A DNA stretch of 64,000 bases from Melieria omissa (taxonomy: Eukaryota > Arthropoda > Insecta > Diptera > Ulidiidae), in contig OZ020270.1 in assembly GCA_963971225.1 (NCBI GenBank), forward strand, positions 71,812,432-71,876,431, given 5' to 3'. The notes under the pieces were generated by a model, which was not told the origin of the DNA, did no database searches, and saw only the letters and a list, made by a program, of their open reading frames with translations. How positions within the stretch are numbered: the stretch's first letter is position 1; each line of letters starts with the position of its first letter. This document shows, one piece after another, positions 1 to 10,290 of this stretch. The translations under genes and the position numbers were made by a program.

Positions 1-1926
1 AAACAAGTCTATAAACGGCCGTGGTACACTAAAGATTTGAAACATCTTAAAAATTTAAAAAATAAGTTTTATAAGAAATACAAGTCAACCAAAAGTTCCC
101 ATTACTTTACTACCTATCAATACTACTTGGAAAAGTTTAATTGTCTTGATAAGTCACTTTATAAAAGCTATATTAATAAGTATGATTCCAACATTAAATA
201 TAATCCAAAAGCCTTTTGGAGTTTCATCAAATCTAAGAAATCGACATCCAGTATTCCTAATTCCCTTTTCCTAAACAATAAAATCGCCGGCTCTGCTGAA
301 GAAGCTGCAAATCTCTTTGCTGAGTTCTTCAGCTCTAATTTCGTTTCTGACGCTGATGTTATTCTGGACAGTCCACTATCTTTTAATTCCTCCCTTTCTC
401 TGGGGTCTTTAACATTGTCTTACGACGATATTGAAAATGGCATCTTGAGTTTGAAATCTTCCTCCCAAATTGACGCGGATGATTTTTCGGCTATTCTCTT
501 TAAACAATGCTCCTCCCTCATTGAGCCATTACTACATATTTTTAACAAGTCGCTAGCTTCGGGAGTTTTCATTGAAGCTTGGAAGAAAGCTACCATTACT
601 CCAATTTTTAAAAGTGGTAATAAAAATGACGTCTCGAATTACAGACCTATATCAAAGCTCACTACAGTCTCAAAACTCTTTGAGGGAATTGTCAAGGAAA
701 AACTTGTCCCTGCAGTACGCAATCTGATTTGCCCTAATCAGCATGGGTTCGTAAGTGGCAGATCTACAGTTTCTAATTTAGCAGTATTTACTGAGGATTG
801 TCTTGCGGCTTTTAAGGACGGCCATGAAGTGGATGCCATCTATACGGATTTTGCAAAGGCCTTTGATAGAGTTTCGCACAGCATCCTTGTTTCTAAGCTT
901 GAACGCCTTGGTATCCACTCGTCTTTTCTTACGTGGGTCGGGTCCTACTTATCGAATAGGTGTTGTACCGTTGTAATTGACAACACTCCTTCCATGCCTT
1001 TTGTGGCCTCCTCTGGAGTCCCCCAAGGCAGTATCTTGGGACCACTGCTCTTCGTCCTGTTCATTAATGACATCGGCTCTTGCTTTCTCTCAGCTAAGTT
1101 TCTTCTGTACGCTGATGATCTGAAGATATATATTGTCAGAAGGTCGCCTTCTGATTCTGTTGCACTGCAATCGGACCTTGATAATCTTCACGGGTGGTGT
1201 GAACAGAATCGTCTGTTTCTTAATATCAAAAAATGCTTTCATGTGTTATTCTGGAGGAAGGATAACCCTACGTATAGGTATTTTACTATTTCTGGCTCCA
1301 CTCTTGGGATGATGAAGGAGCTTAAGGACCTTGGTCTATTCTTCGATTCGAAGTTGTCCTTTTCTTCCCACATCAACTTTGTCGTCTCTAAAGCATATTC
1401 CATGTTAGCATTTATTCGTCGTCACTGTTCTTCTTTCTCCGACCCATATACTCTTAAATCACTTTACTCCTCCTATGTTAGGTCTAACCTTGAATATGCC
1501 TCGTTTATTTGGCGTCCTTATCATGCTTCCCACATTAACCGTATTGAACGCATACAAAAAGTTTTCTTACGCTTCTCCCTTCGTTCCCTCAACTTTTATG
1601 ATCCTATCCCATCTTATGATTCCCGCTGTTTGCTTCTTAACCTTAAATCACTGGAAGGCCGGCGTTCCTATCTGTCTTGCTCGTTCATATTCAATGTCAT
1701 AAACGGCGCTGTCGACTGTCCCGAGTTGTTGCAAAGAATCCCATTCTCTGTACCATCTCGCACACTCAGGCATATTGATTATTTCAATGTTGGGTTCTGC
1801 AGATTTGATTATATCAAAAATGCTCCAATTACTAGAGCTCTTTGCAACTTAAATTCTGTTCCTGAACTTGATCTCGCGCTTCCTAAAAGCTTAGTTTTAA
1901 GAAACTTAGCTGAATTTTTTAAATGA
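1..1926 (+). CDS. LINE ORF2 C-terminal half: reverse transcriptase (5' partial)
   Basis: Encodes the reverse transcriptase that copies the element's own RNA at a nicked target. The frame is open from base 1 with no stop until TGA at 1924, so about 641 codons are visible and the true start is upstream. Counting codons from base 1, the reverse transcriptase motifs are in order: NYRPIS near 213, FAKAFDRVSH near 284, GVPQGSILGPLLF near 339, and the catalytic YADD near 370. A C-terminal region with RSNLEYASFIW and RIERIQKVFLRF is shared with other Jockey-like elements. No RNase H domain is seen. The uninterrupted frame suggests a young or recently active copy. It is transposon sequence, not a host gene. 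Confidence 0.88.
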   Translation, partial: KQVYKRPWYTKDLKHLKNLKNKFYKKYKSTKSSHYFTTYQYYLEKFNCLDKSLYKSYINKYDSNIKYNPKAFWSFIKSKKSTSSIPNSLFLNNKIAGSAEEAANLFAEFFSSNFVSDADVILDSPLSFNSSLSLGSLTLSYDDIENGILSLKSSSQIDADDFSAILFKQCSSLIEPLLHIFNKSLASGVFIEAWKKATITPIFKSGNKNDVSNYRPISKLTTVSKLFEGIVKEKLVPAVRNLICPNQHGFVSGRSTVSNLAVFTEDCLAAFKDGHEVDAIYTDFAKAFDRVSHSILVSKLERLGIHSSFLTWVGSYLSNRCCTVVIDNTPSMPFVASSGVPQGSILGPLLFVLFINDIGSCFLSAKFLLYADDLKIYIVRRSPSDSVALQSDLDNLHGWCEQNRLFLNIKKCFHVLFWRKDNPTYRYFTISGSTLGMMKELKDLGLFFDSKLSFSSHINFVVSKAYSMLAFIRRHCSSFSDPYTLKSLYSSYVRSNLEYASFIWRPYHASHINRIERIQKVFLRFSLRSLNFYDPIPSYDSRCLLLNLKSLEGRRSYLSCSFIFNVINGAVDCPELLQRIPFSVPSRTLRHIDYFNVGFCRFDYIKNAPITRALCNLNSVPELDLALPKSLVLRNLAEFFK

Positions 1927-1978
1927 ATTGTTTGAATATATATTGTTATTAGTCTGTAAGAATTGTTTATTCATTGAC

Positions 1979-2021
<43 letters not shown>

Positions 2022-2023
2022 AA
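1..2023 (+). mobile_element. Jockey-like non-LTR retrotransposon (LINE-A), cut by window edge
   Basis: The 3' part of a LINE on the plus strand. It contains an open reverse transcriptase frame, about 50 bp of 3' UTR and a 3' tail of tandem AAAT units, which is how target-primed retrotransposition products end. The 5' part (ORF1 and endonuclease) lies outside the window. A related reverse transcriptase C-terminus is found on the minus strand at 49676-50440. Assignment to the Jockey-like group rests on reverse transcriptase motif style and the tail, so the clade is tentative. Confidence 0.85.
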
Positions 2024-2024
2024 A
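1980..2024 (+). repeat. (AAAT)n 3' tail of LINE-A
   Basis: About eleven tandem AAAT units directly after the reverse transcriptase 3' UTR. This is a LINE tail rather than an independent microsatellite. A shorter tail of the same unit ends LINE-B at 41497-41518, seen there as ATTT on the plus strand. Confidence 0.9.
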
Positions 2025-2240
2025 TTTTCGACAACTGATATTGATATCAATTTGGATAATTTATTAGAAGGATCATGGAAGAGGGAAGATTAGAATTGTT
2101 TTGTTTTAAAAAACATTACAGAAAATGAAATTTTTTTTTTCGGTGTAAATACTGAATTCCATTTTTTTGTTTGCATTTTTTTGGGCAACTTTACATGTAT
2201 GGGTGTTTTCTCTTCCATAAGAAGATTTTGGGCACCCCTG

Positions 2241-2632
2241 ATATACAGAATGCGCATCTGGTGTAAAGAAAATTTTCTTTGCGGGTTCCAGCGGTAGGAC
2301 CCGTTTGTTGATGCGTGGGAAGCAGTAAAACGGACGAGAACGCACAGAGCGCGAGAGCGTAAGCTGAGAAGCTGCGACTGCGCACCACACACTGTGGTTG
2401 TTGTTGTTGGGCAACAAAGCGATGTGCCCAAGCACAGAACAAACAATATACAGAATGCGCATCTGGTGTAAAGAAAACTTTCTTTGCGGGTTCCAGCGGT
2501 AGGACCCGTTTGTGGATGCGGGCGAAGCAGAAAAGGGGACGAGAACGCACAGAGCGCGAGAGCGTAAGCTGAGAAGCTGCGACCGCGCACCACACACTGT
2601 GGTTGTTGTTGTTGGGCAACAAAGCGATGTGT
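2241..2632. repeat. Tandem duplication of a ~205-bp unit at the edge of repeat M
   Basis: Two head-to-tail copies, 2241-2445 and 2446-2632. Each begins ATATACAGAATGCGCATCTG and runs through a GC-rich stretch ending near GGCAACAAAGCGATGTG. The copies differ by scattered substitutions and small indels. Open frames of 160-185 codons cross this block in several frames at once, as expected from a duplicated repeat, and none resembles a known protein. The ATACAGAA(N)GCGCAT edge recurs at 6985 and, inverted, near 5088 and 6933, so it looks like the end of a mobile element family. Confidence 0.85.
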
Positions 2633-3537
2633 CGCTTGCATGTTGGTGGCTCGTGCTTGCTCTCCGCTTGCTTTTTTACAAAGAAGAACAAGAAGTGGAC
2701 AGGCAAAGTTTGCATAGAAAAATTGATTGAGGGATTGCCAAGACGCATAAATAAGGTGGTAGCACTACGGAAAAAAAAAATTCAATGGATTTTATTAGTT
2801 CTTTTGGTCTGTTTGTAAAATAGATGTTGTAAAAAGTACAAATGGCTACAATGAAAATAAACATATGTGTAAAAATATTGGAACAACCCACCCGCATTAA
2901 GAAAGTGATAATAAGTGGAAAACTATTGCTACAATGTTGTGCTAATTATCAAAGAAAAAAGTTTAATCAGTTCTGGTGCTGCAACGACCTATTGAATTTG
3001 CCTTGGCGTTCGCTTTGTCAAATCAACCATCATTTGAATGTGTCCGAGTATAGGGATAGGACGATACCTCAGAGTATCGGTACTTGTACTCATTTAAAAT
3101 TTCAGCTCTTAGTATCGAGTACCAAGTAAGTATCGAACAAAAAATATCGATAGTACTTGGTATCGCAAGTAGTTTTGCAATAAAACGCAACCTACAAGCC
3201 TTATAAAGAAAACAAAACTAAATTATTTTCTATTTATAAAATGTTGTTTTGTTTTTGAAACATGTTGTGTTTGAAACAGGTAGTAAGTACGAAGTATTTT
3301 AGAAGAAATATAAATATTTATAAAAAAAAGAAATTATTTTCTATTTATAAAATGTCTTGTTATGTTAATGTGTAATTATTGTGAAAAATTCTCTCTCCGG
3401 CAAGCTACCCAGGAAAAGCCTATCGCAACAATCCACATGGCTTTTAGTGGATTTGTTGCAGGGATTTCTATAATAAACTAAAAGATTTTGAATAACCTAA
3501 ATTGCAGCAAAGAAAAATTGGGGTCACCTTAATTCAA

Positions 3538-4356
3538 GTTGGGTTTGGGGTTTTCTGCGACCAATTGGGGGCCAGCATTACTGCTCGGCTCCCTGACCAC
3601 TGTAGCGTCTTCCAAGCGGAGACCATGGCAATACTGCTGGCTGTGGACCGGTTGCGATCGCAACCCCCCATTCCCTCGGCTATATGTATTTTCTCGGATA
3701 GCCAGGCTGCAATTAAATCCTTGAAAGGTATTTATACCTCCTCCAAACTGGTAGCAAAGTGCCGTGCCGCTCTGAACAGGTTAGCGGAACATGCCAGGGT
3801 TCACCTGAGTTGGGTCCCTGGGCATAGCGGCATCTCTGGCAACTGTGTGGCGGATGAGCTGGCCAGGAAAGGCACTGTACTTCCGGCACCCACTACGCAA
3901 TGTAGCATCCCTCTTGCGACTGTCAAACTGATGGTCAGGCAAGCGTATCTTCGCCTGGCTAACCGACTCTGGGCGGAGGAGATCCATTGTAGGATCTCCA
4001 GAGAAACCTGGCCGTTGCTTAACCATGGCAGAACACGCGAATTACTGCGACTAAAGCGGAATTCCATCTATTCCACAGTTTCTGTGCTGACAGGACACTG
4101 GACAAACGGCGAATACGCCAGGAGACTCGGCCTCCCCTTCAACGACCACTGCCGCAGCTGCGACGATGTGGGCGCGGAGGAGAGCGTCGAGCACCTGATG
4201 TGCCACTGCCCAGCACTAGCGAGGAGACGTCTCCAGGTGCTGGGAGCGCCGTTCTTCAGCGGTCTGGCCGACCTCTCAGGACCCAGCATCGGCCGCATCG
4301 CCCGATTCATCACGGAATCGGGATGGCTCCTGCCTGACACCCGGGGGGGTGTGTAA
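3538..4356 (+). pseudogene. LINE ORF2 C-terminus: RNase H domain plus zinc-knuckle-like tail
   Basis: About 272 codons, open to TAA at 4354. RNase H, which degrades the RNA strand of the cDNA hybrid, is recognisable from QAETMAILLAVDRL (catalytic E), FSDSQAAIKSL (D), and SWVPGHSGISGNCVADELAR (H and last D). The first catalytic Asp lies upstream of the truncation and is absent. The tail has a CRSCDDVGAEESVEHLMCHC cysteine/histidine cluster of the kind found at LINE C-termini. With no reverse transcriptase and no start it cannot be a working gene. An apparent ATG-less extension back to 3502 is flanking DNA, because the LINE boundary is at 3538. Confidence 0.85.
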
Positions 4357-4447
4357 GCCTGAAGGGCGGCCACGTCCTTCACGTGGTACCACAACGGCTC
4401 GTATTATGGCCTAAGTGAGCTATTCTAGCTGCCACCCTAACCTAACC
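3538..4447 (+). mobile_element. 5'-truncated LOA-like LINE with (CCTAA)n tail
   Basis: A 910-bp LINE insertion flanked by TAATTCAA at 3530-3537 and 4448-4455. It begins in the middle of the RNase H domain and ends GCCACCCTAACCTAACC. Five-prime truncation plus a target duplication is the signature of target-primed reverse transcription. It is the same family as the minus-strand copy at 20767-23713, whose C-terminus is nearly identical. It lies inside the hAT-like element, so it arrived later. Confidence 0.85.
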
Positions 4448-5508
4448 TAATTCAATTCCATGCACTTTCAGGTGTTTGTGCAAATTTGAAGTATTTCCGC
4501 AAAACTTCACCACTTTACAGCATTGCTTGCAGGTTGCTATTGATTCATCTCTTTTTTCGAAGTATTTCCACACTTTTGATATCGTTGGAGACATTTCTCA
4601 GCGCAATTATTATTCTTTTTTAAATTTGTTGATCTTACGCTCACGAATAACAAGTTAAATTCAAAAACTAAAACAATGTGGTCAACCCTGTAATTGTTGG
4701 AAAGTGTTGCCTATTTTTCAATAAGTGCCCAAATTACCAATAAATTGGATATTTTCCAGTACGTCGGAAAAGGGTATCGAAAGAAAGTATCTATAAATAT
4801 ACTTGCTATTTTTTAAAATTGTACGATACCAAAAGTACTCACATTTCCAGGGAAAGTATCGATCCTTTACTTGTATTTACTTGTATCGTCCTATCCCGAC
4901 CCGAGTAAAGCCAAGCTGGCTTGCTGCGGAAAGCAACAACATTGCGTGTTGTTGTCGAAATGAGAATAAAGACCAAAACCATCGAATCTATGCGTGTACA
5001 TTCGCGCTTACTCTCTCGGTTCCCTTTACATTTTTCTCACCTTTGTTTCTTCCCGCCCGCGTCTGAAATGAAATCGCAAAATTATTTCAGATGCGCCTTC
5101 TGTATACTGTTTATTCTGTGGCCCAAGGCACATTTAATAAGGTAGTGGTGGCAACACAGCTGCTTCTTTTGATTTATTCTGATTTTCTTTTGGCTTTTCG
5201 CGAATGGGCATTCTAATTGTCAAAAATTGGTGAAATTGTTTTTGTGTTACTTGTCTTTTGATTTGATTTTGACAAGCAGCATGCCCAAAAGCACTAACAA
5301 TATGCATGGGAATTTTGTTTTTGCAGTAGTGCTATCACCATATTAAATACACCTTGGATGTGCCGCTTGCATGTTGGTGGTGGCTCGTGCTTGCTCTCCG
5401 CTTGCTTTTTTACAAACAAGAACAAGAAGTGGACAGGCATAGTTTGCATAGAAAAATTGAGTGAGCGATCGCCAAGGCGCATAAATAAGGTGGTAGCACT
5501 ACGCAAAA

Positions 5509-5675
5509 TTGCCTATGAAAAAGCTCCCAACCTGCCGTTCGGAACCGGCATAAAACTGTAGGTCCCTTCCACCCGCGTACAAAATTCACACGCACAACAC
5601 TGGTGGTTGCGGGAAGCTAGGCCTTAGTCTCGCGTAAGCGGGCTGTCGTGCCAATCAATTATTATTATTAATTAT
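5509..5675 (+). mobile_element. tRNA-derived SINE-1, 5'-truncated copy
   Basis: Matches the 3' half of the full SINE-1 copies at 9304 and 42183, from TTGCCTATGAAAAAGCTCC through GCCAATCAATTATT. It is flanked by a perfect 15-bp duplication TAGCACTACGCAAAA at 5494-5508 and 5676-5690. The tRNA-like head with the pol III promoter is missing, so this copy is a dead-on-arrival truncated insertion. Confidence 0.92.
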
Positions 5676-6075
5676 TAGCACTACGCAAAAAACCAAAATT
5701 CAATGGATTTTATTAGTTCTTTTGGTCTGTTTGTAAAATAGATGTTGTAAAAAGTATAAATGGCTACAGTGAAAATAAACATATGTGTAATAATATTGGA
5801 ACAACCAAGACGCATTAAGAAAGTGATAATAAGTGGAAAACTATTGCTACAATGTTGTGCTAATTTTCAAAGAAAAAAATTTAATCAGTTCTGGTGCTAC
5901 AACTACCTATTGATTTTGCCTTCGCGATCGCTTTGCCAAATCAACCACCATTTCAATGTGCACGAGTAAAGCCAAGCTGGCTTGCTGCGGAAAGCAACAA
6001 CATTGCGCGTTTTTGTCGAAAAGAGAATAAAGTCCAAAGCCATCGAATCTATGCGTGTACATCAATTCGCGCTTA

Positions 6076-6852
6076 ACCCAAACTCCATAAAGCGCGTTTC
6101 AAGCGTATCGTCGTTTTTCGCGTTTCGAGAAAAAGTAGAATCAGTGTATTTGTATGAAGCAAACTCCATGACTTGACGTCGAAATGCCCGAAACGCGTCA
6201 AAAGTTGAACTATTTTCAACTTTCTCACGCGTTTCGCGCTAACAACTTCAAACAACTGACATAGCTCCTAAAGATGACATAAATTATGTGGTTAAATGGT
6301 AATGCCGATAACAAACTTGTGTTATCGCAAAAGTCGAATGCATTTATTTTACACGAAAGCTATTAAATACATTTAAGAAACATTTGAAATCCAACATTTT
6401 AACATAAAATGTGAAGAAATTCCTAAAAATTAGCATAATTCTTTGACAGACGAACTTAGTCTTCGCTGTATTGGAAATTCGATAGCTTATTCGTTGTCGA
6501 TCGAATTTTGCTCATCCCTGTGAAATAAATTGCTACAAATTTAATTCAACTGAATCTTTTTTTTTATTTTTTGCATTGCGCGATATGCATTTATTGTGTT
6601 TAAAATGTAATCAGTAAATACGATAAGGTCTATAACGTCGTATAGCAATTTCATTTCGTTCTTTTTCACAATTCACAACGAAATCAATTAGCTGTTTGCC
6701 AATTAAAAATTAGCATCAGCTGACGTAAGAAGAAGAAGCTGACGCGTGAAACGCGTGTTATGTAGTATACCACTTTGCAACGCGAATAACGCGTGAAACG
6801 CCATAACGCGACAAACCCTGAACGCCTGAAACGCGCTTCATGGAGTTGACCT
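6076..6852. mobile_element. MITE with TTA target duplication (Harbinger-like)
   Basis: A 777-bp insertion with inverted ends: AACTCCATAAAGCGCGTTTC inside the left end and its near-complement GAAACGCGCTTCATGGAGTT inside the right end. It is flanked by TTA at 6073-6075 and 6853-6855. Repeat M copy A shows the uninterrupted site CGCGCTTACTCTC at about 5026. TTA duplication is typical of PIF/Harbinger elements. The interior is rich in CGCGTTTC/GAAACGCG motifs and codes for nothing recognisable. Confidence 0.75.
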
Positions 6853-7038
6853 TTACTCTCTCGGCTTCCTTTACATTTTCCTCACCTTTGTTGCTTCCCG
6901 CCTGCGTCTGAAATGAAATCGCAAAATTATTTCAGATCCGCCTTCTGTATACTGCTTATTCTGTGGTAGAAGCAAAGAAAATAAACATACAGAAAGCGCA
7001 TGTCATACAAGCAAACATTTTGTATGGCGGGTTCCAAC

Positions 7039-7828
7039 CAGCGTTACCGTTTTGGTTATTTTTAACCAAAAATTTTTATTTTTATTTAAGAAATTAGGTT
7101 TTGGCTATTTGGTGATTTTTGATCCCATTTGGTTATTTTTTAGAATATTGCACATGTATCTTAAATACCAACGAGCATAATATAATTGGGAGTGGCAATA
7201 ATATTGATTTAACCCTTTCGACACCGAAGTTGCTTGAGAGCAACTTCTCGTATTTGTCATCTTATAGCAAAAGCTACGATTTATTTATGGGTTTAATTTA
7301 AGTAGACACCAACAAATTAGTATTTTTAGAAGTGAATTCAAAACAATTTACAAAAATTGTACTGTTATCCCCAAACTAATTTCCAATCAATTGCAACGAT
7401 ATCAGGTAAAGTTTGTGTTCTAGTCTACGAATTGGGCGCGTTTGATCAAAACCCTGTTTCTTAAATAATAAACAAAATCAAAAAGTGATAATTTTGTATT
7501 TTTTCATTTATTTAAGATAATTTTTCTGTAATTAAAATATATTGATACAACATTAATATAACCCGTTTTAAGCTGAAATTCTTCAAAAGTAAACTAGCTC
7601 TAGAATTCTAACAAAGAGGCCTGGGGACTTCACATGTTGTGTGCACACTTTTTATTCAAGTGTTTCATGATTTAAATACCAAAAAGTAACAACACTTTTT
7701 TACGACTACGTTTTGTAAAAGTAAAGAAGTTGTTTATGTCGAATAAACATTTTGGTTATTTTTGTTACATTATGGTTATTTTTATTTTTGTTCGTGGTTA
7801 TGAGTTTTTGTTTCTTGTGGCAACGCTG
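7039..7828. mobile_element. hAT-like MITE with CAGCGTTRCC ends
   Basis: A 790-bp element starting CAGCGTTACCGTTTTGG and ending CAAGAAAC-type sequence in inverted form (TTTCTTGTGGCAACGCTG). Flanking octamers GTTCCAAC (7031-7038) and ATTGCAAC (7829-7836) agree at 6 of 8 positions, which fits an aged hAT target duplication. The interior is A/T-rich with repeated GGTTATTTTT motifs. I found no transposase. Confidence 0.55.
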
Positions 7829-8577
7829 ATTGCAACCCGCGCTCAACTCTCACAGAACACGTATGTGACGAGAGCGGTGCTTTACAAGCGAGAACGTAGT
7901 TTTATGTGTTGCGCTCTTTGGGTGAAGACGATGTTCTGTTGTTGTTGCGCTGGCGAAAACTTGAAATTGTAAAACGATCTTTATTTTCTGGCTTGCTTTT
8001 GTTCTTCTTCTATAAGCCTCCACGGTAGAGCTGGAAAAACATCGATGTTTGCCCAAATCGATGTTTTTGGGAAACGAACATCGATGTATCGACCTTTTTT
8101 CAATGGGAATTCTTTTGAAATATATAAAAACTTAAAATGTATTTAAAAATTTTAGCAATTTATTTGTCACTTTATTAAAGGGTTAAAAAAAACCAATTTA
8201 AAAATGTAACAACAAAAGACAATTTAACATATTAATGAACATCAATAACAAAAAAAACATTTCTGTGCCACCCAGTAGCAAACTCTTTTTTGATTACTGT
8301 CAAAATCCATTTACCATTCGCGGTTTATAAATACCAGTACGTCCAAATTGGTTTTATAGGCTTTCTAAATGTTATATATATATATTTTTTTTAGTTTTTT
8401 TGTATCTTCTCTCGCTCTTTTTAATAGTAGGGTAAAAGGTTCGGTTGTGGGCATAGTTCGGTTGTGGGCACCTCTTCGTATCTTTTGATAGAAAGCAGGC
8501 TGGGTTTTTTTGACTAAGGCCATTTGTTCATTATGGAACCACGATCTGTTTGTGCCAAATACAAAAAAGTATGAAAC

Positions 8578-10290
8578 AAAGAGTGTGCATCTCATACAAG
8601 CAAAAATTTGAATGCGGGTGCTGATATCGCCACCCGTCTTCTTGATGCGGGGGGTAGACAACAAGAGGAAACACTTGAAATGACAGCACAATGCTCTGAG
8701 CGCAAATCATAGAAACACGAATGCCGCGTCTGTGCTCACTCGTTCATTCTCGCTCAATTGTCCGAAGAGGAGGAAGACGATGTGCTGTTGTTCTTGTTGT
8801 TGCGCTGGCGAAAAGCTGTAATTGTAAAACGATTTATATTTTCTGGCTGGCTTTTGTTCTTCTTCTATAAGCCTGCAAAACGTCGCATATTGCTCCTGAA
8901 CTCACTGCCGACTGTAGTGTGCGCAAAATCATAGAAAAGAAAATAAAATATGGCTGGCATGGCGACCTATATGTCGCTATATATCGCTACAGGCAATTAA
9001 AAAATAAATAATAAGTAATCAATAAAAATGGAATTGGAAAGAAAAGAAAACGTTTTTATTACCCGTAATAATTTTCCGTCTCGTTCTTTGGAACTTTTCT
9101 TACGGCCCACATAAAATGCTTGTTTAAAAGAACTAAAATAAGAAAATCTAATATTGTAAATTTATGATCACATCATTCGCCATGGAATCATTCAGGTGTA
9201 GAACATTTAAACTATTTTAAAGGTAGGCATGCCGTAATAAAATTTTCTTATGACAAAATACTTGTCTTATTATTTCTTTATTTAGTGCTTTAGTAGTGCT
9301 TTCCAGCAGCCGTGGCTCAGTTGGTTAGTGCGCGGTCCAAGCGAGTCGCATGCAGAGCGACGCTAGTTCGAATTCTGCATGTAGTAACACCTAAAAAAAA
9401 TAACGGGAAACTCGTTTTCTCTTTCGGTGGCTGTCCTCTCAGCTGGAAATGGCAAACCTCTGAGAGTAAACATTGCCTATGAAAAAGCTCCCAACCTGCC
9501 GTTCGGAACCGGCATAAAACTGTAGGTCCCTTCCACCCGCGTACAAAATTCACACGCACAACACGGGTGGTTGCGGGAAGCTAGGCCTTAGTCTCGCGTA
9601 AGCGGGCTGTCGTGCCAATCAATTAAATTAAATAATTATTAGTAGTGCTTTCGCCCTATTGAAAGTCAATAGACCTATTAAATTATGGTTTTCCATACAA
9701 TCTTCTAATCCTCCGTTAGATTTCGATAAAAAATTAAAACACGCATCTAATTATTTTTAATTTCTAGTGTTTCACGAATTTGTAAGTCAATATGCCTATC
9801 AGTTAATTTTTTTTTCGTAGTTTTCCCATATTCTCAAAATTGTAATCAAGCATGTGAAAATATAAACAAATAATTTTACTTCGAACTCGCCACGTAAGAA
9901 TATTTGCAAACATTTTAAATTGGTATCAACCACAAAATTTTTAAATTAATCAAAGCATTGGCCAGCAAAAAGCCATACACCACAAACATTCGATTGCTGG
10001 TGACATTGCAGCAAAATCAATCACAACACAAAAAAGCACACACAATAAACGACAACACCAAAAACATTAGCGAATCCCGAATCATCTTCGTTGAAACGAC
10101 AATGACGATGCTTTAGTTCGTTGTTTACTCTTCGCTTGCGCTTCGACGAACAAGATCGCAAACTGTTGAGCGCGAGCAAATTTCCCGCAACCTATGCCTC
10201 CGCTCATCTCTTCCCGCCCGCATCAAGAAACACGCTTGACAAAATTTTGAAGATGCGTATTCTTTATATTCTATATTCTTTGCAAATACT
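8578..10290. repeat. Dispersed repeat X, inner copy
   Basis: Same orientation and same landmarks as the outer X copy, and it contains a full SINE-1 at 9304. It includes 9640-9830, a block similar to dispersed repeat Z. It lies within the TIR element, which lies within the hAT-like element, which lies within the outer X copy, so the family has been inserted into itself through two intermediates. Confidence 0.6.
9304..9638 (+). mobile_element. tRNA-derived SINE-1, full length
   Basis: A 335-bp SINE. The head carries pol III promoter boxes: an A box in TGGCTCAGTTGGTTAGTGC and a B box in AGTTCGAATTC. The body ends GTGCCAATCAATT followed by an AT-rich tail. The perfect duplication TTAGTAGTGCTTTC flanks it at 9290-9303 and 9639-9652. 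Six copies of this family occur in the window. The tRNA-like head is not a functional tRNA gene. Confidence 0.93.

Larger units (their letters stand above)
3051..4899. mobile_element. hAT-like non-autonomous element, 8-bp target duplication
   Basis: The ends are inverted repeats: TAGGGATAGGACGATAC at 3051 and GTATCGTCCTATCCCGA ending at 4899, with one mismatch. The flanks are TCCGAGTA (3043-3050) and CCCGAGTA (4900-4907), an 8-bp duplication with one mismatch, as hAT elements make. Repeat M copy B has the empty site, CACGAGTAAAGCC at about 5959, in the matching position. A LOA-like LINE sits inside; without it the element is about 930 bp and has no visible transposase. Confidence 0.8.
2241..5106. 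repeat. Dispersed repeat M, copy A (split by a hAT-like insertion)
   Basis: Copy A is formed by 2633-3050 plus 4908-5106 and matches copy B (5355-6951) almost base for base. Landmarks in both are GCTTGCTTTTTTACAAA, ATTCAATGGATTTTATTAG and the run leading to CGAGTAAAGCCAAGCTGG. The right end CAGATGCGCCTTCTGTATA is the inverse of the left edge ATACAGAATGCGCATCTG, so M is probably a DNA transposon relic with imperfect inverted termini. No coding sequence is recognised in it. The stretch 5107-5354 between the two copies shows nothing identifiable. Confidence 0.7.
5355..6951. repeat. Dispersed repeat M, copy B (split by a SINE and a MITE)
   Basis: Second copy of repeat M, same orientation as copy A and highly similar to it. 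It is interrupted at 5509-5675 by a truncated SINE and at 6076-6852 by a TTA-flanked MITE. Copy A has neither, so it gives the empty site for both. The right end CAGATCCGCCTTCTGTATA matches copy A with one change. No coding sequence is recognised. Confidence 0.7.

Noticed and set aside
2090..2748. Three long overlapping minus-strand open frames (160-185 codons)
   Set aside because: They lie in different frames over the same tandemly duplicated repeat and have repeated, low-quality peptide sequence; a duplicated GC-rich repeat explains them.
3781..4394. Minus-strand open frames opposite the LOA-like LINE
   Set aside because: The plus strand encodes clear RNase H and zinc-cluster motifs; the others are antisense shadows.
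9304..9375. tRNA gene in the SINE head
   Set aside because: A and B boxes are present but no complete cloverleaf with a proper acceptor stem can be drawn, and the same head recurs in several SINE copies. The same applies to SINE-2 at 23959.
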